From an uncultured Spirochaetales bacterium (GTDB lineage: Bacteria > Spirochaetota > Spirochaetia > Sphaerochaetales > Sphaerochaetaceae), in contig CASFDW010000001.1 of assembly GCA_949293595.1 (NCBI GenBank), positions 496,001 to 560,000 on the forward strand: a stretch of 64,000 bases of DNA, read 5' to 3'. The stretch's first letter is position 1. Each line of letters opens with the position of its first letter. Below are positions 33,407 to 41,791 of the stretch, in pieces. The notes beneath the pieces were generated by a model. It was not told the DNA's origin, searched no databases, and saw only the letters and a list, made by a program, of their open reading frames with translations. The position numbers and the translations under genes are program-made.

Positions 33407-35293
33407 CTATTCAAGCTCGAATGCCCCGGTATAGAGCCGGTAATACACCCCATGCTGGGCGATGAGGTCGTCATGATCCCCGCGCTCGATGATCCTTCCA
33501 TGGTCAAGCACCATTATCGCATCGCTGTTCCTGACCGTTGACAGGCGGTGGGCAATGACGAACACGGTGCGGTTTTCCATTATCCGGTCCATACCGGCCT
33601 GCACCAGGGCCTCGGTATGGGTGTCGATGCTGCTGGTTGCCTCGTCCATGACCATTACAGGAGGATCCGCGACCGCAGCCCTTGCGATCGCAAGCAGCTG
33701 GCGCTGTCCCTGGGAAAGCCCCTCTCCGTTGTTGGTTATCATGGTGTCGTAGCCGTCAGGCATCCTCATTATGAAGTCATGGGCGTTAGCAAGCCTTGCG
33801 GCGGCCTCGATCTCCTCGTCCGTGGCATCAAGCCGTCCGAACCGGATGTTTTCCCTTATCGTTCCGGTGAAGAGGTTCGTGTCCTGAAGTATCATCCCGA
33901 GGGAACGGCGGAGATCGCTTTTCCTGATCTTGTTGATGTTTATGCCGTCGAACCTTATCTTGCCGTCCTGTATGTCATAGAAACGGTTCAGGAGATTGGT
34001 GATGGTCGTCTTGCCGGCCCCCGTCGAACCGACGAACGCTATCTTCTGTCCCGGCTTTGCATACAGCGATATGTCATGGAGGACAACCTTGTCTGGCACA
34101 TAGCCGAAATCCACATCCTTCATGACGATATCTCCCTTCAGGAGCGTATAGGTCGTGCCGCTGCCGTCGGTATGGGGATGCTTCCAGGCCCAGACACCGG
34201 TCCGCTCCGTGCTCTCCACGACCTCGCCGTCGACAACCTTCGCGTTGACCAGCGTCACATATCCGTTGTCCACCTCGCTCTCCTCGTCGAGAAGCTCGAA
34301 GATCCGCTCCGCGCCTGCAAGGGCAAGCAGGACGCTGTTGGACTGTTGTGCGATCTGGTTGACTGAGTTTGACAGGGAGCGCGAGAGAAGCAGGAATGCC
34401 GCAAGCGCACCGACGGTATACGCAGGAGACAGGATCGTCAGCACGCTTCCTACAAGGACGAGCGTCACATACTGCAGGTTGCTCATGTTGGCGCTTACGG
34501 GTCCCATCGAGTTCGCGTACCCGTTGGCCAGCGCAACCGATTTGTTAAGCTGGTCGTTCAGGCGGTCGAAATCGGCCTTGCTGTCCTCCTCGTGGGTGAA
34601 CACCTTGATCACCTTCTGTCCGTTTATCATCTCCTCGATGAATCCGTTCACAGCTCCGAGGTCCCTCTGCTGCAGCACGAAATGCTTGCCGCTCTTCGAT
34701 GCCACGGATCCCGTCACCTTGTACATCAGGAACATGAAGAACAGCACGACAATCGACATGATCCATGAATTGACAAACATCGAGCACAGCAGGAACACGA
34801 TCGTCAGCGTGGCGCTCATGACCTGCACGAGGGCCTGGCTGAGCATCTGGTTCAACGTGTCCGTATCATTGCTGAAGCGGCTCATTATCTCACCGTGGGG
34901 ATGGGTGTCGAAATAGCTCAGTGGAAGCGATTCGAGCTTTTTGAACATCCTGCACCTGATATCGAGTATCGTTCCCTGTGCGACCTTGATCATCGTCCTC
35001 TGGATCAGATACGAGGGAAGCACCAGGAAAACGGCTATCACGAGCGCATAACGGACCAAGGCGGCCGTCAACGGACGGAAGTCAGGATCCGGGTTGTTCA
35101 CGAGCGGGGTTATGTATCCGTCTATGAGGGTCTCCATGAAGTTCGAGGCATAGACCGTGGCCAGAGCCGTGCAGATTATGCAGAAGACGACAAAAATGAA
35201 AACTGGCAGATGCCCCTTGAAAACTACGCCGAAGAGCCGTTTCAAAACCTTCTTTGGATTCTTGGCCCTTGCGGCACCTCTTGCTCTCAACAT
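33407..35293 (-). CDS. heterodimeric ABC exporter subunit, consensus ATP site
   Basis: 628 residues from the ATG at 35293, with GGAGGAGGAG upstream and one base after the partner stop; longer readings lack support. The basic N terminus leads to six membrane segments (30-330). The ATPase domain (about 385-625) has GSTGAGKTT, LSQGQRQ, VMDEATSS with the catalytic Glu, and AHRLS with the switch His. An insertion before the ATPase contains ERTGVWAWKHPH, shared with the frameshifted gene at 3227-5094, to which it is closely similar over the whole length. It is the hydrolysing half of the pair with 35295-37019. Confidence 0.92.
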   Translation of the reverse strand: MLRARGAARAKNPKKVLKRLFGVVFKGHLPVFIFVVFCIICTALATVYASNFMETLIDGYITPLVNNPDPDFRPLTAALVRYALVIAVFLVLPSYLIQRTMIKVAQGTILDIRCRMFKKLESLPLSYFDTHPHGEIMSRFSNDTDTLNQMLSQALVQVMSATLTIVFLLCSMFVNSWIMSIVVLFFMFLMYKVTGSVASKSGKHFVLQQRDLGAVNGFIEEMINGQKVIKVFTHEEDSKADFDRLNDQLNKSVALANGYANSMGPVSANMSNLQYVTLVLVGSVLTILSPAYTVGALAAFLLLSRSLSNSVNQIAQQSNSVLLALAGAERIFELLDEESEVDNGYVTLVNAKVVDGEVVESTERTGVWAWKHPHTDGSGTTYTLLKGDIVMKDVDFGYVPDKVVLHDISLYAKPGQKIAFVGSTGAGKTTITNLLNRFYDIQDGKIRFDGININKIRKSDLRRSLGMILQDTNLFTGTIRENIRFGRLDATDEEIEAAARLANAHDFIMRMPDGYDTMITNNGEGLSQGQRQLLAIARAAVADPPVMVMDEATSSIDTHTEALVQAGMDRIMENRTVFVIAHRLSTVRNSDAIMVLDHGRIIERGDHDDLIAQHGVYYRLYTGAFELE

Positions 35294-35294
35294 C

Positions 35295-37019
35295 TCACTC
35301 CTCCTCCCTGCCCTTGACCTGGGTCTCGTACAGACCGCGGTAGTTGGCATTGCGTCCGAGGAGCTCGGAATGGGTTCCGATGTCCTCTATGCGTCCGTTG
35401 TTCATCATTATGATCTCGTCAGCATCCTCGACAGAGGAGATGCGCTGGGCGATGATTATCTTGGTCAGATCCTTGACATCGTTCCTGAGCGCCTCGCGTA
35501 TCTGGCGGTCGGTCGCGGTGTCGACGGCGCTGGTGCTGTCGTCCATGATCAGTATCCTGGGAGATTTGAGCAGGGCCCTGGCTATGCACAACCTCTGCCT
35601 CTGCCCGCCGGAGAAATTGCTTCCCCCCTGTTCGACATGGCTCTTGTATCCGTCCTTCATGGACGATATGAAAGGATCTGCTGCGGCGATCACGGCGGCC
35701 CGTCTGACCTCCTCGTCGCCGGCATCCTTGTTCCCCCACCTGAGATTCTCCTCGACGGTTCCGGAAAAGAGCTGGTTTTTCTGCAACACCACCGATACCT
35801 CGTCGCGCAGTGCCTTCAGATTGTACTCGCGCACATCCCGGCCAGCGACCTTGACGGAACCGGAAGTGACATCGTAAAGGCGTGCGATCAGCGACACAAG
35901 CGTGCTTTTTCCGCTTCCGGTGGGTCCAAGTATGCCGATCATCTGCCCGCTCCTGATCTTGAAGCAGATGTCCTCGAGAACAGGGGAGCCCGGCTTGTAG
36001 GCGAAGTTTACATGATCGAATTCGATATCCCCGTTTGCAACAACCTTCACACCGTCCTCATTCTTATCCATGTCCGGCACCGTCGTAAGCACCTCAACGA
36101 TACGCTCGGCGCTGGCACGGGAAATCGTCACCATGACCATGAACATGCCGATCATGATCAGGCTGAGCAGGATCTGCGTGTTGTACGTGTACACGCTCAT
36201 CAGCTGTCCGGTCGTCATATGCGACACGTTTATGAGTCTGGCACCGATGTACGAGACGGCGATGGTGCAGAGATACATCACCGACATCATCACAGGCTGG
36301 CTCATTGCCATTATCTTCTGAGCGGCGACGAAGTTCTTGTATATCTGTCCGGCCGATTCGTCGAACCTCTCCGTCTCCGACTCCTCCCTGACATAAGCCT
36401 TGACCGTCCTTATGCCGGTAAGGTTCTCCCCGACGACGCGGTTGAGTCCGTCATAGCTCTTGAACGCCTTCTCGAAGTTCGGATGGGCCTTGTTCATCAT
36501 GACCACGATCATCACGGCCAAAACCGGGATGGCCACCGCGTAGACGAAGACCAGAGATCCTCCGTTATGGAGCACCATGAGGATTGCGAAGACGAACATT
36601 ATCGGGGACCTCACGAACATCCTTATGATCATCTGGAACGCCATCTGCACGTTCTGCACATCCGTCGTGAGCCTGGTTATGAGGCTGGATGTGCTGAACC
36701 TGTCGATGTTGGAGAAAGAGAAATCCTGCAGCTTGTAGTATATGTCATGACGGATGTTGCGGGCGAAACCGGCGCTGGCGACAGCCGCGGTCCTTGCACC
36801 GAGCACGCCGAAGAACATCGACATGAAAGCCGCAAGTATCAGGAGGGCGCTCATCTTGAAGGTATAGGGAAGATCCCCCTGGGCGACCCCGACATCTATG
36901 ATCTGAGCCATGATGGCCGGTATGAGCACCTCCATCAGAACCTCGCCTACCATCAAAAGCGGCGTCAGAATGGTTTCCTTCCTGTATTTCCCGATGCGGG
37001 ACAATAGGATCTTAAGCAT
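35295..37019 (-). CDS. heterodimeric ABC exporter subunit with degenerate ATP site
   Basis: 574 residues from the ATG at 37019, which overlaps the marR stop by one base (TGATG) with GGAGG just upstream. Six membrane segments occupy residues 15-305, the ATPase about 325-570. The Walker A is GPTGSGKST and the signature NFSGGQRQR. The Walker B ends IMDDSTSA, with Asp for the catalytic Glu, and the switch reads IAQRIS with Gln for His. This is the same pair of substitutions as in 1478-3226, its close paralogue. It is translated directly after the MarR repressor, so exporter and sensor are co-expressed. Confidence 0.92.
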   Translation of the reverse strand: MLKILLSRIGKYRKETILTPLLMVGEVLMEVLIPAIMAQIIDVGVAQGDLPYTFKMSALLILAAFMSMFFGVLGARTAAVASAGFARNIRHDIYYKLQDFSFSNIDRFSTSSLITRLTTDVQNVQMAFQMIIRMFVRSPIMFVFAILMVLHNGGSLVFVYAVAIPVLAVMIVVMMNKAHPNFEKAFKSYDGLNRVVGENLTGIRTVKAYVREESETERFDESAGQIYKNFVAAQKIMAMSQPVMMSVMYLCTIAVSYIGARLINVSHMTTGQLMSVYTYNTQILLSLIMIGMFMVMVTISRASAERIVEVLTTVPDMDKNEDGVKVVANGDIEFDHVNFAYKPGSPVLEDICFKIRSGQMIGILGPTGSGKSTLVSLIARLYDVTSGSVKVAGRDVREYNLKALRDEVSVVLQKNQLFSGTVEENLRWGNKDAGDEEVRRAAVIAAADPFISSMKDGYKSHVEQGGSNFSGGQRQRLCIARALLKSPRILIMDDSTSAVDTATDRQIREALRNDVKDLTKIIIAQRISSVEDADEIIMMNNGRIEDIGTHSELLGRNANYRGLYETQVKGREEE

Positions 37020-37435
37020 CAAAACTCCTCCAACTTCTTCCTGATCCTGGAACAGATGCAAAGGAACGATTCCAGATCGTCCCTGCCGAGATACTCCACA
37101 AGACTGTCCTCCATGTCCATCAGGTTCCTGTAGCACAGCCTTGCGACGTCCAATCCCTTTTCCGTGATCTCCAAATATTTCTTCCGTCTGTCCGTCTCGG
37201 AGAACCGACGGCACAGAAGCCCGGATTTCTCCATCTTGTCCACCATCGCGGAGACTGCGGCCCTGGAAATCTGGAACATCTGCCCGATATCCTTCTGATA
37301 TGTCGGCTTGCCGGCACGCCCTGCGACATAGCCGAGTATGCGCAGCTGGGCCACGGGATAACCGAGCTTCTCCTCCATCGTCCTCTCGAACAGCTGGTCG
37401 AGATTCCGGAGATTCCACCCAATATGTTCTTTCAT
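37019..37435 (-). CDS. MarR-family transcriptional regulator
   Basis: 138 residues from the ATG at 37435; a TTG at 37444 would add three. The winged helix-turn-helix reads YQKDIGQMFQISRAAVSAMVDKMEKSGLLCRR (about 47-78), then the wing SETDRRKKYLEITEKG, the MarR signature. Flanking helices for dimerisation are present. It heads the operon with the exporter pair 35295-37019 and 33407-35293 and probably represses it through the dyad at 37447-37457. No Shine-Dalgarno is visible. The ligand is likely an exporter substrate (inference). Confidence 0.88.
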   Translation of the reverse strand: MKEHIGWNLRNLDQLFERTMEEKLGYPVAQLRILGYVAGRAGKPTYQKDIGQMFQISRAAVSAMVDKMEKSGLLCRRFSETDRRKKYLEITEKGLDVARLCYRNLMDMEDSLVEYLGRDDLESFLCICSRIRKKLEEF

Positions 37436-37446
37436 TTTAGTCAACC

Positions 37447-37482
37447 ACTTTACAAGTTAGCGGGAGAATCGATTAACGTCAA
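37447..37482 (-). promoter_or_regulatory. marR operon promoter with dyad over the -10 box
   Basis: Minus strand TTGACG (37482-37477), a 17-base spacer and TAACTT (37459-37454). The dyad ACTT-N3-AAGT (37447-37457) overlaps the -10 box, a position where a MarR dimer would block RNA polymerase. The dyad is short, so its assignment is tentative. Confidence 0.5.
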
Positions 37483-37500
37483 TACATATCGGGAGGATGA

Positions 37501-37521
37501 AAAAAGGACCCGGAGGTCCTT
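37501..37521 (-). terminator. intrinsic terminator of manA
   Basis: Minus strand AAGGACC-TCCG-GGTCCTT followed by TTTTC, about 20 bases past the manA stop. Confidence 0.8.
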
Positions 37522-37542
37522 TCGATCATGATGGGAATTCTT

Positions 37543-38706
37543 TCAATCCGGCACCTTGGCCATGAATGCCAGGGATTCCACGCTCATCGAATACGATCCG
37601 GCGCAGTAAGGGATGAAGCAGGCCTGCCCCTTCTTGAGCAGCAGGGTCTCCCCTCCCTGGGATATCCTCACATCACCCTCCACTGCAAGGAGGATGGCCG
37701 TCTCCGGCCCTTCGACAACATAATCCCCCTTCCTGCAGGATAGAAGCAGGAAAGCATCGGAGGGCACCGGAGCGGCAAGCCTTCCGCAGGAATCCTTACT
37801 CATCGCAACCTTCTCCGGGCATGATGGCTCGAAGCTCATGATAGACGAAAGCTCCCCGAGATCCACCTTCTTGTGGGTCAACCCGCCCCTCAGGACATTG
37901 TCGGATGCGCTCATGAGCTCGACCCCGTTGCCGTAGACATATGCATGCAGCGTGTCGGGTTCCAGATAAAGCGCCTCCCCGGGCACCAGGTGCACTATGT
38001 TCATGAAGATCGGGGCAAGAGCGCCGATATCCCCGGGATATTCGTCCAGAGCCTCCATCGCGACCCCCTTGTATGTGAGGAAATCGCCTGTCTTCATCTT
38101 GTCGTTCTTCTGCACAAGGTTGCTCTTGAATTCCCAGAGGACCTCGGTCTTCTGATCCTCGCCAAGCCCGTACAAGGCAAAGAAGATGTCCTTTATCGAA
38201 TCACGGACAAGACCGAACTTGCGCGAGGACGATGGTATGAAAACATCGAAGTTCTCCTTTATCCGGTCAAGTGGAAGGAAACCGCACATCGCCGTCACCG
38301 GTGTTATCGCCTCGATTATCTCCGCCTTCTCGTTGTCATCCTGGTAATTGCAGGAAAGTCCTTCCTGTCTGGCACGGCTTTCCTTCAGCCAGCCCTGTTC
38401 AGCCTGCTTCTTCGTAGGATGGCACTGAAGGGAGAGCGGGTTGTTTATCGCCAGGACCTTGAAAAGAAACGGGAGTCTGGAACCGAACCTGCCAAAGGTC
38501 TCCGGACCAAGGATCCTCTCCGGATCCTCCTCTATCACATGGGAAAGACTCACGACCCCCTCGACCTTGGCATCCCCAGAAGGATGCGCTCCCATCCAAT
38601 ACTCGCCCATCGGACCGTCGGAAGGAATCCCAAGGAGCTTTGGTATGAAGTAATCGTTGCCCCACGGGTAATCCTTTATGACGCCGGTTATCCTATGAAT
38701 ATCCAT
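37543..38706 (-). CDS. manA: mannose-6-phosphate isomerase, class I
   Basis: 387 residues from the ATG at 38706, with AGGAAGG upstream. The zinc enzyme interconverts mannose 6-phosphate and fructose 6-phosphate. Type I landmarks are visible: IKDYPWGND at the start, GEYWMGAHPSG near 35, the zinc ligands in LSLQCHPTKKQAEQGW near 90, and PGEALYLEPDTLHAYVYGNGVELMSASDNVLRGGLT near 255-290 with the catalytic Arg. The C-terminal cupin (VEGPETAILLAVEGDV, LKKGQACFIP) is complete. It is monocistronic. It could serve mannose or mannosamine use; the neighbouring transaldolase-like gene is in the same orientation but separate. Confidence 0.93.
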   Translation of the reverse strand: MDIHRITGVIKDYPWGNDYFIPKLLGIPSDGPMGEYWMGAHPSGDAKVEGVVSLSHVIEEDPERILGPETFGRFGSRLPFLFKVLAINNPLSLQCHPTKKQAEQGWLKESRARQEGLSCNYQDDNEKAEIIEAITPVTAMCGFLPLDRIKENFDVFIPSSSRKFGLVRDSIKDIFFALYGLGEDQKTEVLWEFKSNLVQKNDKMKTGDFLTYKGVAMEALDEYPGDIGALAPIFMNIVHLVPGEALYLEPDTLHAYVYGNGVELMSASDNVLRGGLTHKKVDLGELSSIMSFEPSCPEKVAMSKDSCGRLAAPVPSDAFLLLSCRKGDYVVEGPETAILLAVEGDVRISQGGETLLLKKGQACFIPYCAGSYSMSVESLAFMAKVPD

Positions 38707-38736
38707 TTTTCTCAACCTTCCTGATAGGAAATATAA

Positions 38737-39411
38737 TCAAATTTTTTCAAATTTTCCAATCTCGTACGCATTTTTCCAGCTTTCGGCGAAACCGTCCATG
38801 GTACGGCTGACCAGAAGGGACCCGACCTCGGAAAAAAGAAGCTCCGGCTTGTAGGCAAGCCCGTCGGCTCCGGCCTCCGCCGCCCTCTCGGCCGTTTCGT
38901 GGGAATGTATGCTGGCTACCAGGACGAACACGTCGGGAACGGCCTTCTTCAAAAGCCGCACAAGAGCCTGGTAGTCCAATCCGTTCTCTTCCATCCTTCC
39001 CGCATACACGGTCAGCTGCCCCGCCCCCGCCTTGACCGCAAGAAGCGCCTGGGAGAACGTGTACACGGCCGTGCCCGCGACCTCGACTCCGGCTGAGGAC
39101 AGCGATGACATGGCTGCAAGACCCTCGCGGCTGACCGGAATCCTCACCACAGTGCGGCTTCCGAACTCCTCGGATATGAAAGACGCATCCTTCATTATGT
39201 CCTCGTAGCTACGGCCCACAGTCTGCACATGCAGCCTTCCGCCATGCTCGTCGATGAACCGGCCTATCACCTTCAGGTCCAGGACCGCCGAGCCGTATTT
39301 GGACTGGCTCCTGCTTATCAGACTCGGGTTGGTGATCACGCCGTCGGCGTTTATCATCGAATAGGTGGAACGAATGAAATTCACATCAGCGGTATCCAAG
39401 AACAGCTTCAT
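38737..39411 (-). CDS. transaldolase-family protein lacking the Schiff-base lysine
   Basis: 224 residues from the ATG at 39411, with AGGAGGGG upstream. Length and pattern match the small fructose-6-phosphate aldolase/TalC group: FLDTADV at 3-9, VITNPSL near 25, AGTAVYTFSQALLAVKAGA near 115 and VYAGRMEENG near 138. The catalytic lysine, which in this group stands in VVK(I/V)P, is replaced: the codon is AGG and the protein reads VVRIPVSREGL. Loss of Schiff-base chemistry is expected, so an altered function or an inactive binding protein is more likely than aldolase activity. No other lysine is obviously placed to substitute. Confidence 0.82.
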   Translation of the reverse strand: MKLFLDTADVNFIRSTYSMINADGVITNPSLISRSQSKYGSAVLDLKVIGRFIDEHGGRLHVQTVGRSYEDIMKDASFISEEFGSRTVVRIPVSREGLAAMSSLSSAGVEVAGTAVYTFSQALLAVKAGAGQLTVYAGRMEENGLDYQALVRLLKKAVPDVFVLVASIHSHETAERAAEAGADGLAYKPELLFSEVGSLLVSRTMDGFAESWKNAYEIGKFEKI

Positions 39412-39427
39412 ATCCCCTCCTTCGAAC

Positions 39428-39433
39428 ATTATA
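39428..39433 (-). promoter_or_regulatory. -10 box of the transaldolase-like gene
   Basis: A perfect TATAAT on the minus strand (39433-39428), 16 bases before the ATG at 39411, leaving a short leader with AGGAGGGG. No clear -35 at 17 bases. Confidence 0.45.
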
Positions 39434-39520
39434 ACTTCAATTCTGGCCGTCACCGCCATGAAATATTTTCAAACCTGCATGTTTTTTCAAAATAATTTCC
39501 AGACATCCGGGCCAAAATGC

Positions 39521-39534
39521 TATCATCCGGATAA
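39521..39534 (+). promoter_or_regulatory. -10 box of yaaA, possible leaderless start
   Basis: TATCAT (39521-39526) stands seven bases before the ATG at 39534 and there is no Shine-Dalgarno. The same hexamer and spacing occur at 14228 and 18262. The -35 region (TTTCCA) is weak. Confidence 0.45.
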
Positions 39535-40298
39535 TGAAGATCATGATTTCCCCTGCAAAGCAGATGAAGACGGAGGATCCCGGATTCGAGCCACGTGGCG
39601 TTCCAATTTTCGAACAGGAGGCCGGAAAGCTGATCCGGCATCTGAAAAGCATGTCAAAGGACGGGCTTGGAAAGGCGCTGAAGATAGAAGGAAGGCTGCT
39701 CGAGGAAAGCTTCAGGCTGTACGGACGCATTGATCTTGACAACGGAACCAGATACGCCGCGCTCCCCCTTTTCAAAGGCATACAGTATTCGTACATGGCG
39801 GGCGACGTGTTCACCGACGGGGAATACGATTATCTCGAGGAACATCTCAGGATACTTTCCGCCTTGTACGGCGTGCTGCGTCCGTTTGATGGAATAATGC
39901 CGTACAGGCTGGAGATGACAAGCGCGATCGCGCCCGACGGATGCGGCAACCTGTACGGTTTCTGGTCGGACAAGGTGTCCCGCAGCCTCGGCGAAGAATT
40001 GATTGTCGACCTGGCAAGCAGGGAGTACTCGGCGCTGGTCCGTCCGTATTCAGGCAACCGGAGGATCGTGGGCGTCAGATTCTACGAGCAGGGGCGGAAC
40101 AGTCTCGTCGAGAAAGGGGTGCACGTGAAGATGCTCCGGGGCATGCTGGTACGCTTCATGGCCACAAACCGGATCACGACCGCAGAGGGCATCAAGGACT
40201 TCTCTCCCCCCGGATTCTTTTTCAACAAGGGACTATCCGGAAGTAACGAGATCGTATTCACCGGGCGGTGGGGGTTCACCTCTCCCGCTTCAGGATGA
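39534..40298 (+). CDS. yaaA: YaaA-family protein (peroxide stress, DUF328)
   Basis: 254 residues, normal for the family, which in E. coli protects DNA from peroxide by limiting free intracellular iron. It begins MKIMISPAKQMK, the hallmark N terminus, and continues with LPLFKGIQYSYMAG near 80, LSALYGVLRPFDGIMPYRLEM near 105 and NLYGFWSDKVS near 140, ending with the typical FFFNKGLSG segment. It is cytoplasmic. It converges on the zinc transporter gene and overlaps its end by 23 bases. The pairing with zinc and iron homeostasis may be chance. Confidence 0.9.
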   Translation: MKIMISPAKQMKTEDPGFEPRGVPIFEQEAGKLIRHLKSMSKDGLGKALKIEGRLLEESFRLYGRIDLDNGTRYAALPLFKGIQYSYMAGDVFTDGEYDYLEEHLRILSALYGVLRPFDGIMPYRLEMTSAIAPDGCGNLYGFWSDKVSRSLGEELIVDLASREYSALVRPYSGNRRIVGVRFYEQGRNSLVEKGVHVKMLRGMLVRFMATNRITTAEGIKDFSPPGFFFNKGLSGSNEIVFTGRWGFTSPASG

Positions 40299-41088
40299 AT
40301 CCGATGGCGGAAAAAACAAGAAAGAGTGCCAGATGGGCCATCACGATGGACGCCCCGACCGGGGTTCCCTCGTAGAACGAGAAGCTTATCCCGCAGACGA
40401 ACGCGGCAACCGACAGCAGCGCGCTTGAGACGGTCACCCCGCGGTAGGTCTTGAAGACCCTCATCGATGTGAGGGGAGGAAATATTATCAGGGCGCTTAT
40501 CAGCAGTGATCCCAGCATCCTCATCCCGAGGACTATCGTCATTGCGGACAGAACCGCAAGGAGCATCATGTACCTGCCGCTCCCAACCCCTCCGGCACTG
40601 GAAAAGACAGGGTCGAACGTCACGGCGAACAACCGCGGGTACAGAAGCACGTAGCAGACGAGCACGACGAGGGACAGGACCACGGAGAAGACCGCATCGC
40701 TCCTGCCTACGGCAAGGAGGGAACCGAACAGGAAGTTGTTTATGTCCGTGTTGGTCCCCTTGACGAAGGATATCATCATGACGCCGAAGGCAAGGGACGA
40801 TGCGCTTATGAGGGCTATGGCCCCGTCGCTCGACAGCAGCTTCCTGTCGTTCATCCTGAGAAGAAGCACCGCGGACAGGACCACGACGGGAATCGTGAAT
40901 CCCAGTGGTGACAATCCCAGCACCGATGCCACGGAAAGGGCTCCGAACCCAACGTGAGACAGGCCATCGCCGATCATCGAGAACCGCCTCAGAACAAGTG
41001 ATACGCCGAGCAGCGACGCGCAAAGGGATACCAGCAACCCGACTATGAACGCCCTCTGCATGAACGGATATGAAAGCATCTCAATCAT
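40276..41088 (-). CDS. znuB: zinc ABC transporter permease
   Basis: 270 residues with about eight hydrophobic helices, a ZnuB/MntB-type permease. Family patterns are visible: LVLRRFSMIGDGLSHVGFGAL near 32-52 and the cytoplasmic coupling segment LGSLLISALIIFPPLTSMRVFKTYRGV near 190. It overlaps znuC by eight bases and has GGAGG nine bases before the ATG. It is last in the zur-znuA-znuC-znuB operon. Zinc as substrate follows from the Zur-type repressor and the His-rich binding protein; manganese cannot be excluded from this gene alone. Confidence 0.88.
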   Translation of the reverse strand: MIEMLSYPFMQRAFIVGLLVSLCASLLGVSLVLRRFSMIGDGLSHVGFGALSVASVLGLSPLGFTIPVVVLSAVLLLRMNDRKLLSSDGAIALISASSLAFGVMMISFVKGTNTDINNFLFGSLLAVGRSDAVFSVVLSLVVLVCYVLLYPRLFAVTFDPVFSSAGGVGSGRYMMLLAVLSAMTIVLGMRMLGSLLISALIIFPPLTSMRVFKTYRGVTVSSALLSVAAFVCGISFSFYEGTPVGASIVMAHLALFLVFSAIGFILKRER

Positions 41089-41791
41089 GGTGTCCGGCCT
41101 CCTTCAGGAACCTCCTTCCAGGTTTTGAATCGAAATATTCATCCTTTTTGCCGAAAAAGAACCCTGCCCCCAGATAAAGCACGTGGCTGGCGCTGTTGAG
41201 TGCTGGATGGATGTCATGGGTCACCATGATTATCGTCATGCCACCCCTGTTCAGACGGTCCACTATCGAATAGAGCTCGCTCGAGGTATGCGGGTCCAGC
41301 CCCGCAACCGGTTCGTCCAAAAGCAGCACCTTCTCCGCCGCGCAGAGGGCGCGGGCCAGAAGCACCCGCTGCATCTGTCCTCCGGAAAGCTCCTGGAAGG
41401 ATTTCCTCCTGAGCTCCCCGAGCCCCATCTTCTCCAGATTCCCCATCGCCTCGTCCTTCTGGCTCCTGGAATACCTGAACCTCCTGCCAAGGCGGTTGAC
41501 CATTCCGCTCATGACCACCTCGGATACCGAGGCGGGGAAGCTCTGCTGTATCCTCGTCTGCTGGGCGAGGTACCCGATCCCCCTGTTCGAGAAACCCGGA
41601 GCGAACGATATCTTACCGGAAAGCGGTGCATGAAGGCCCAGCACGGCCTTCACGAGCGTGCTCTTGCCCGCTCCGTTCTCCCCGAGAATGCAAAGATAAT
41701 CACCTTCCGATATCTCGAATGAAATATCCTGCGCCACACTCCTGCCCTCATAGCCGAGACAGAGGTTCTCGGCCTTTATCAGCATGCTCAT
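41081..41791 (-). CDS. znuC: zinc ABC transporter ATP-binding protein
   Basis: 236 residues, an ABC-type ATPase for metal import. The Walker A is GENGAGKSTLVKAVLG, the signature ELSGGQMQRVLLARAL, the Walker B VLLLDEPVAGLD, and the switch MVTHD. LLDEPVAGLD and YLAQQ are typical of the ZnuC/MntB-partner branch. Its ATG overlaps the znuA stop (ATGA), with GGAGG seven to eight bases upstream inside znuA. Confidence 0.92.
   Translation of the reverse strand: MSMLIKAENLCLGYEGRSVAQDISFEISEGDYLCILGENGAGKSTLVKAVLGLHAPLSGKISFAPGFSNRGIGYLAQQTRIQQSFPASVSEVVMSGMVNRLGRRFRYSRSQKDEAMGNLEKMGLGELRRKSFQELSGGQMQRVLLARALCAAEKVLLLDEPVAGLDPHTSSELYSIVDRLNRGGMTIIMVTHDIHPALNSASHVLYLGAGFFFGKKDEYFDSKPGRRFLKEAGHHD

Noticed and set aside
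35157..37007. A 616-codon plus-strand open frame
   Set aside because: Antisense to two ABC exporter genes; His- and Asp-rich mirror translation.
37020..37418. Extension of the ABC subunit upstream of 37019
   Set aside because: It only re-reads marR in another frame; the ATG at 37019 is coupled to the marR stop.
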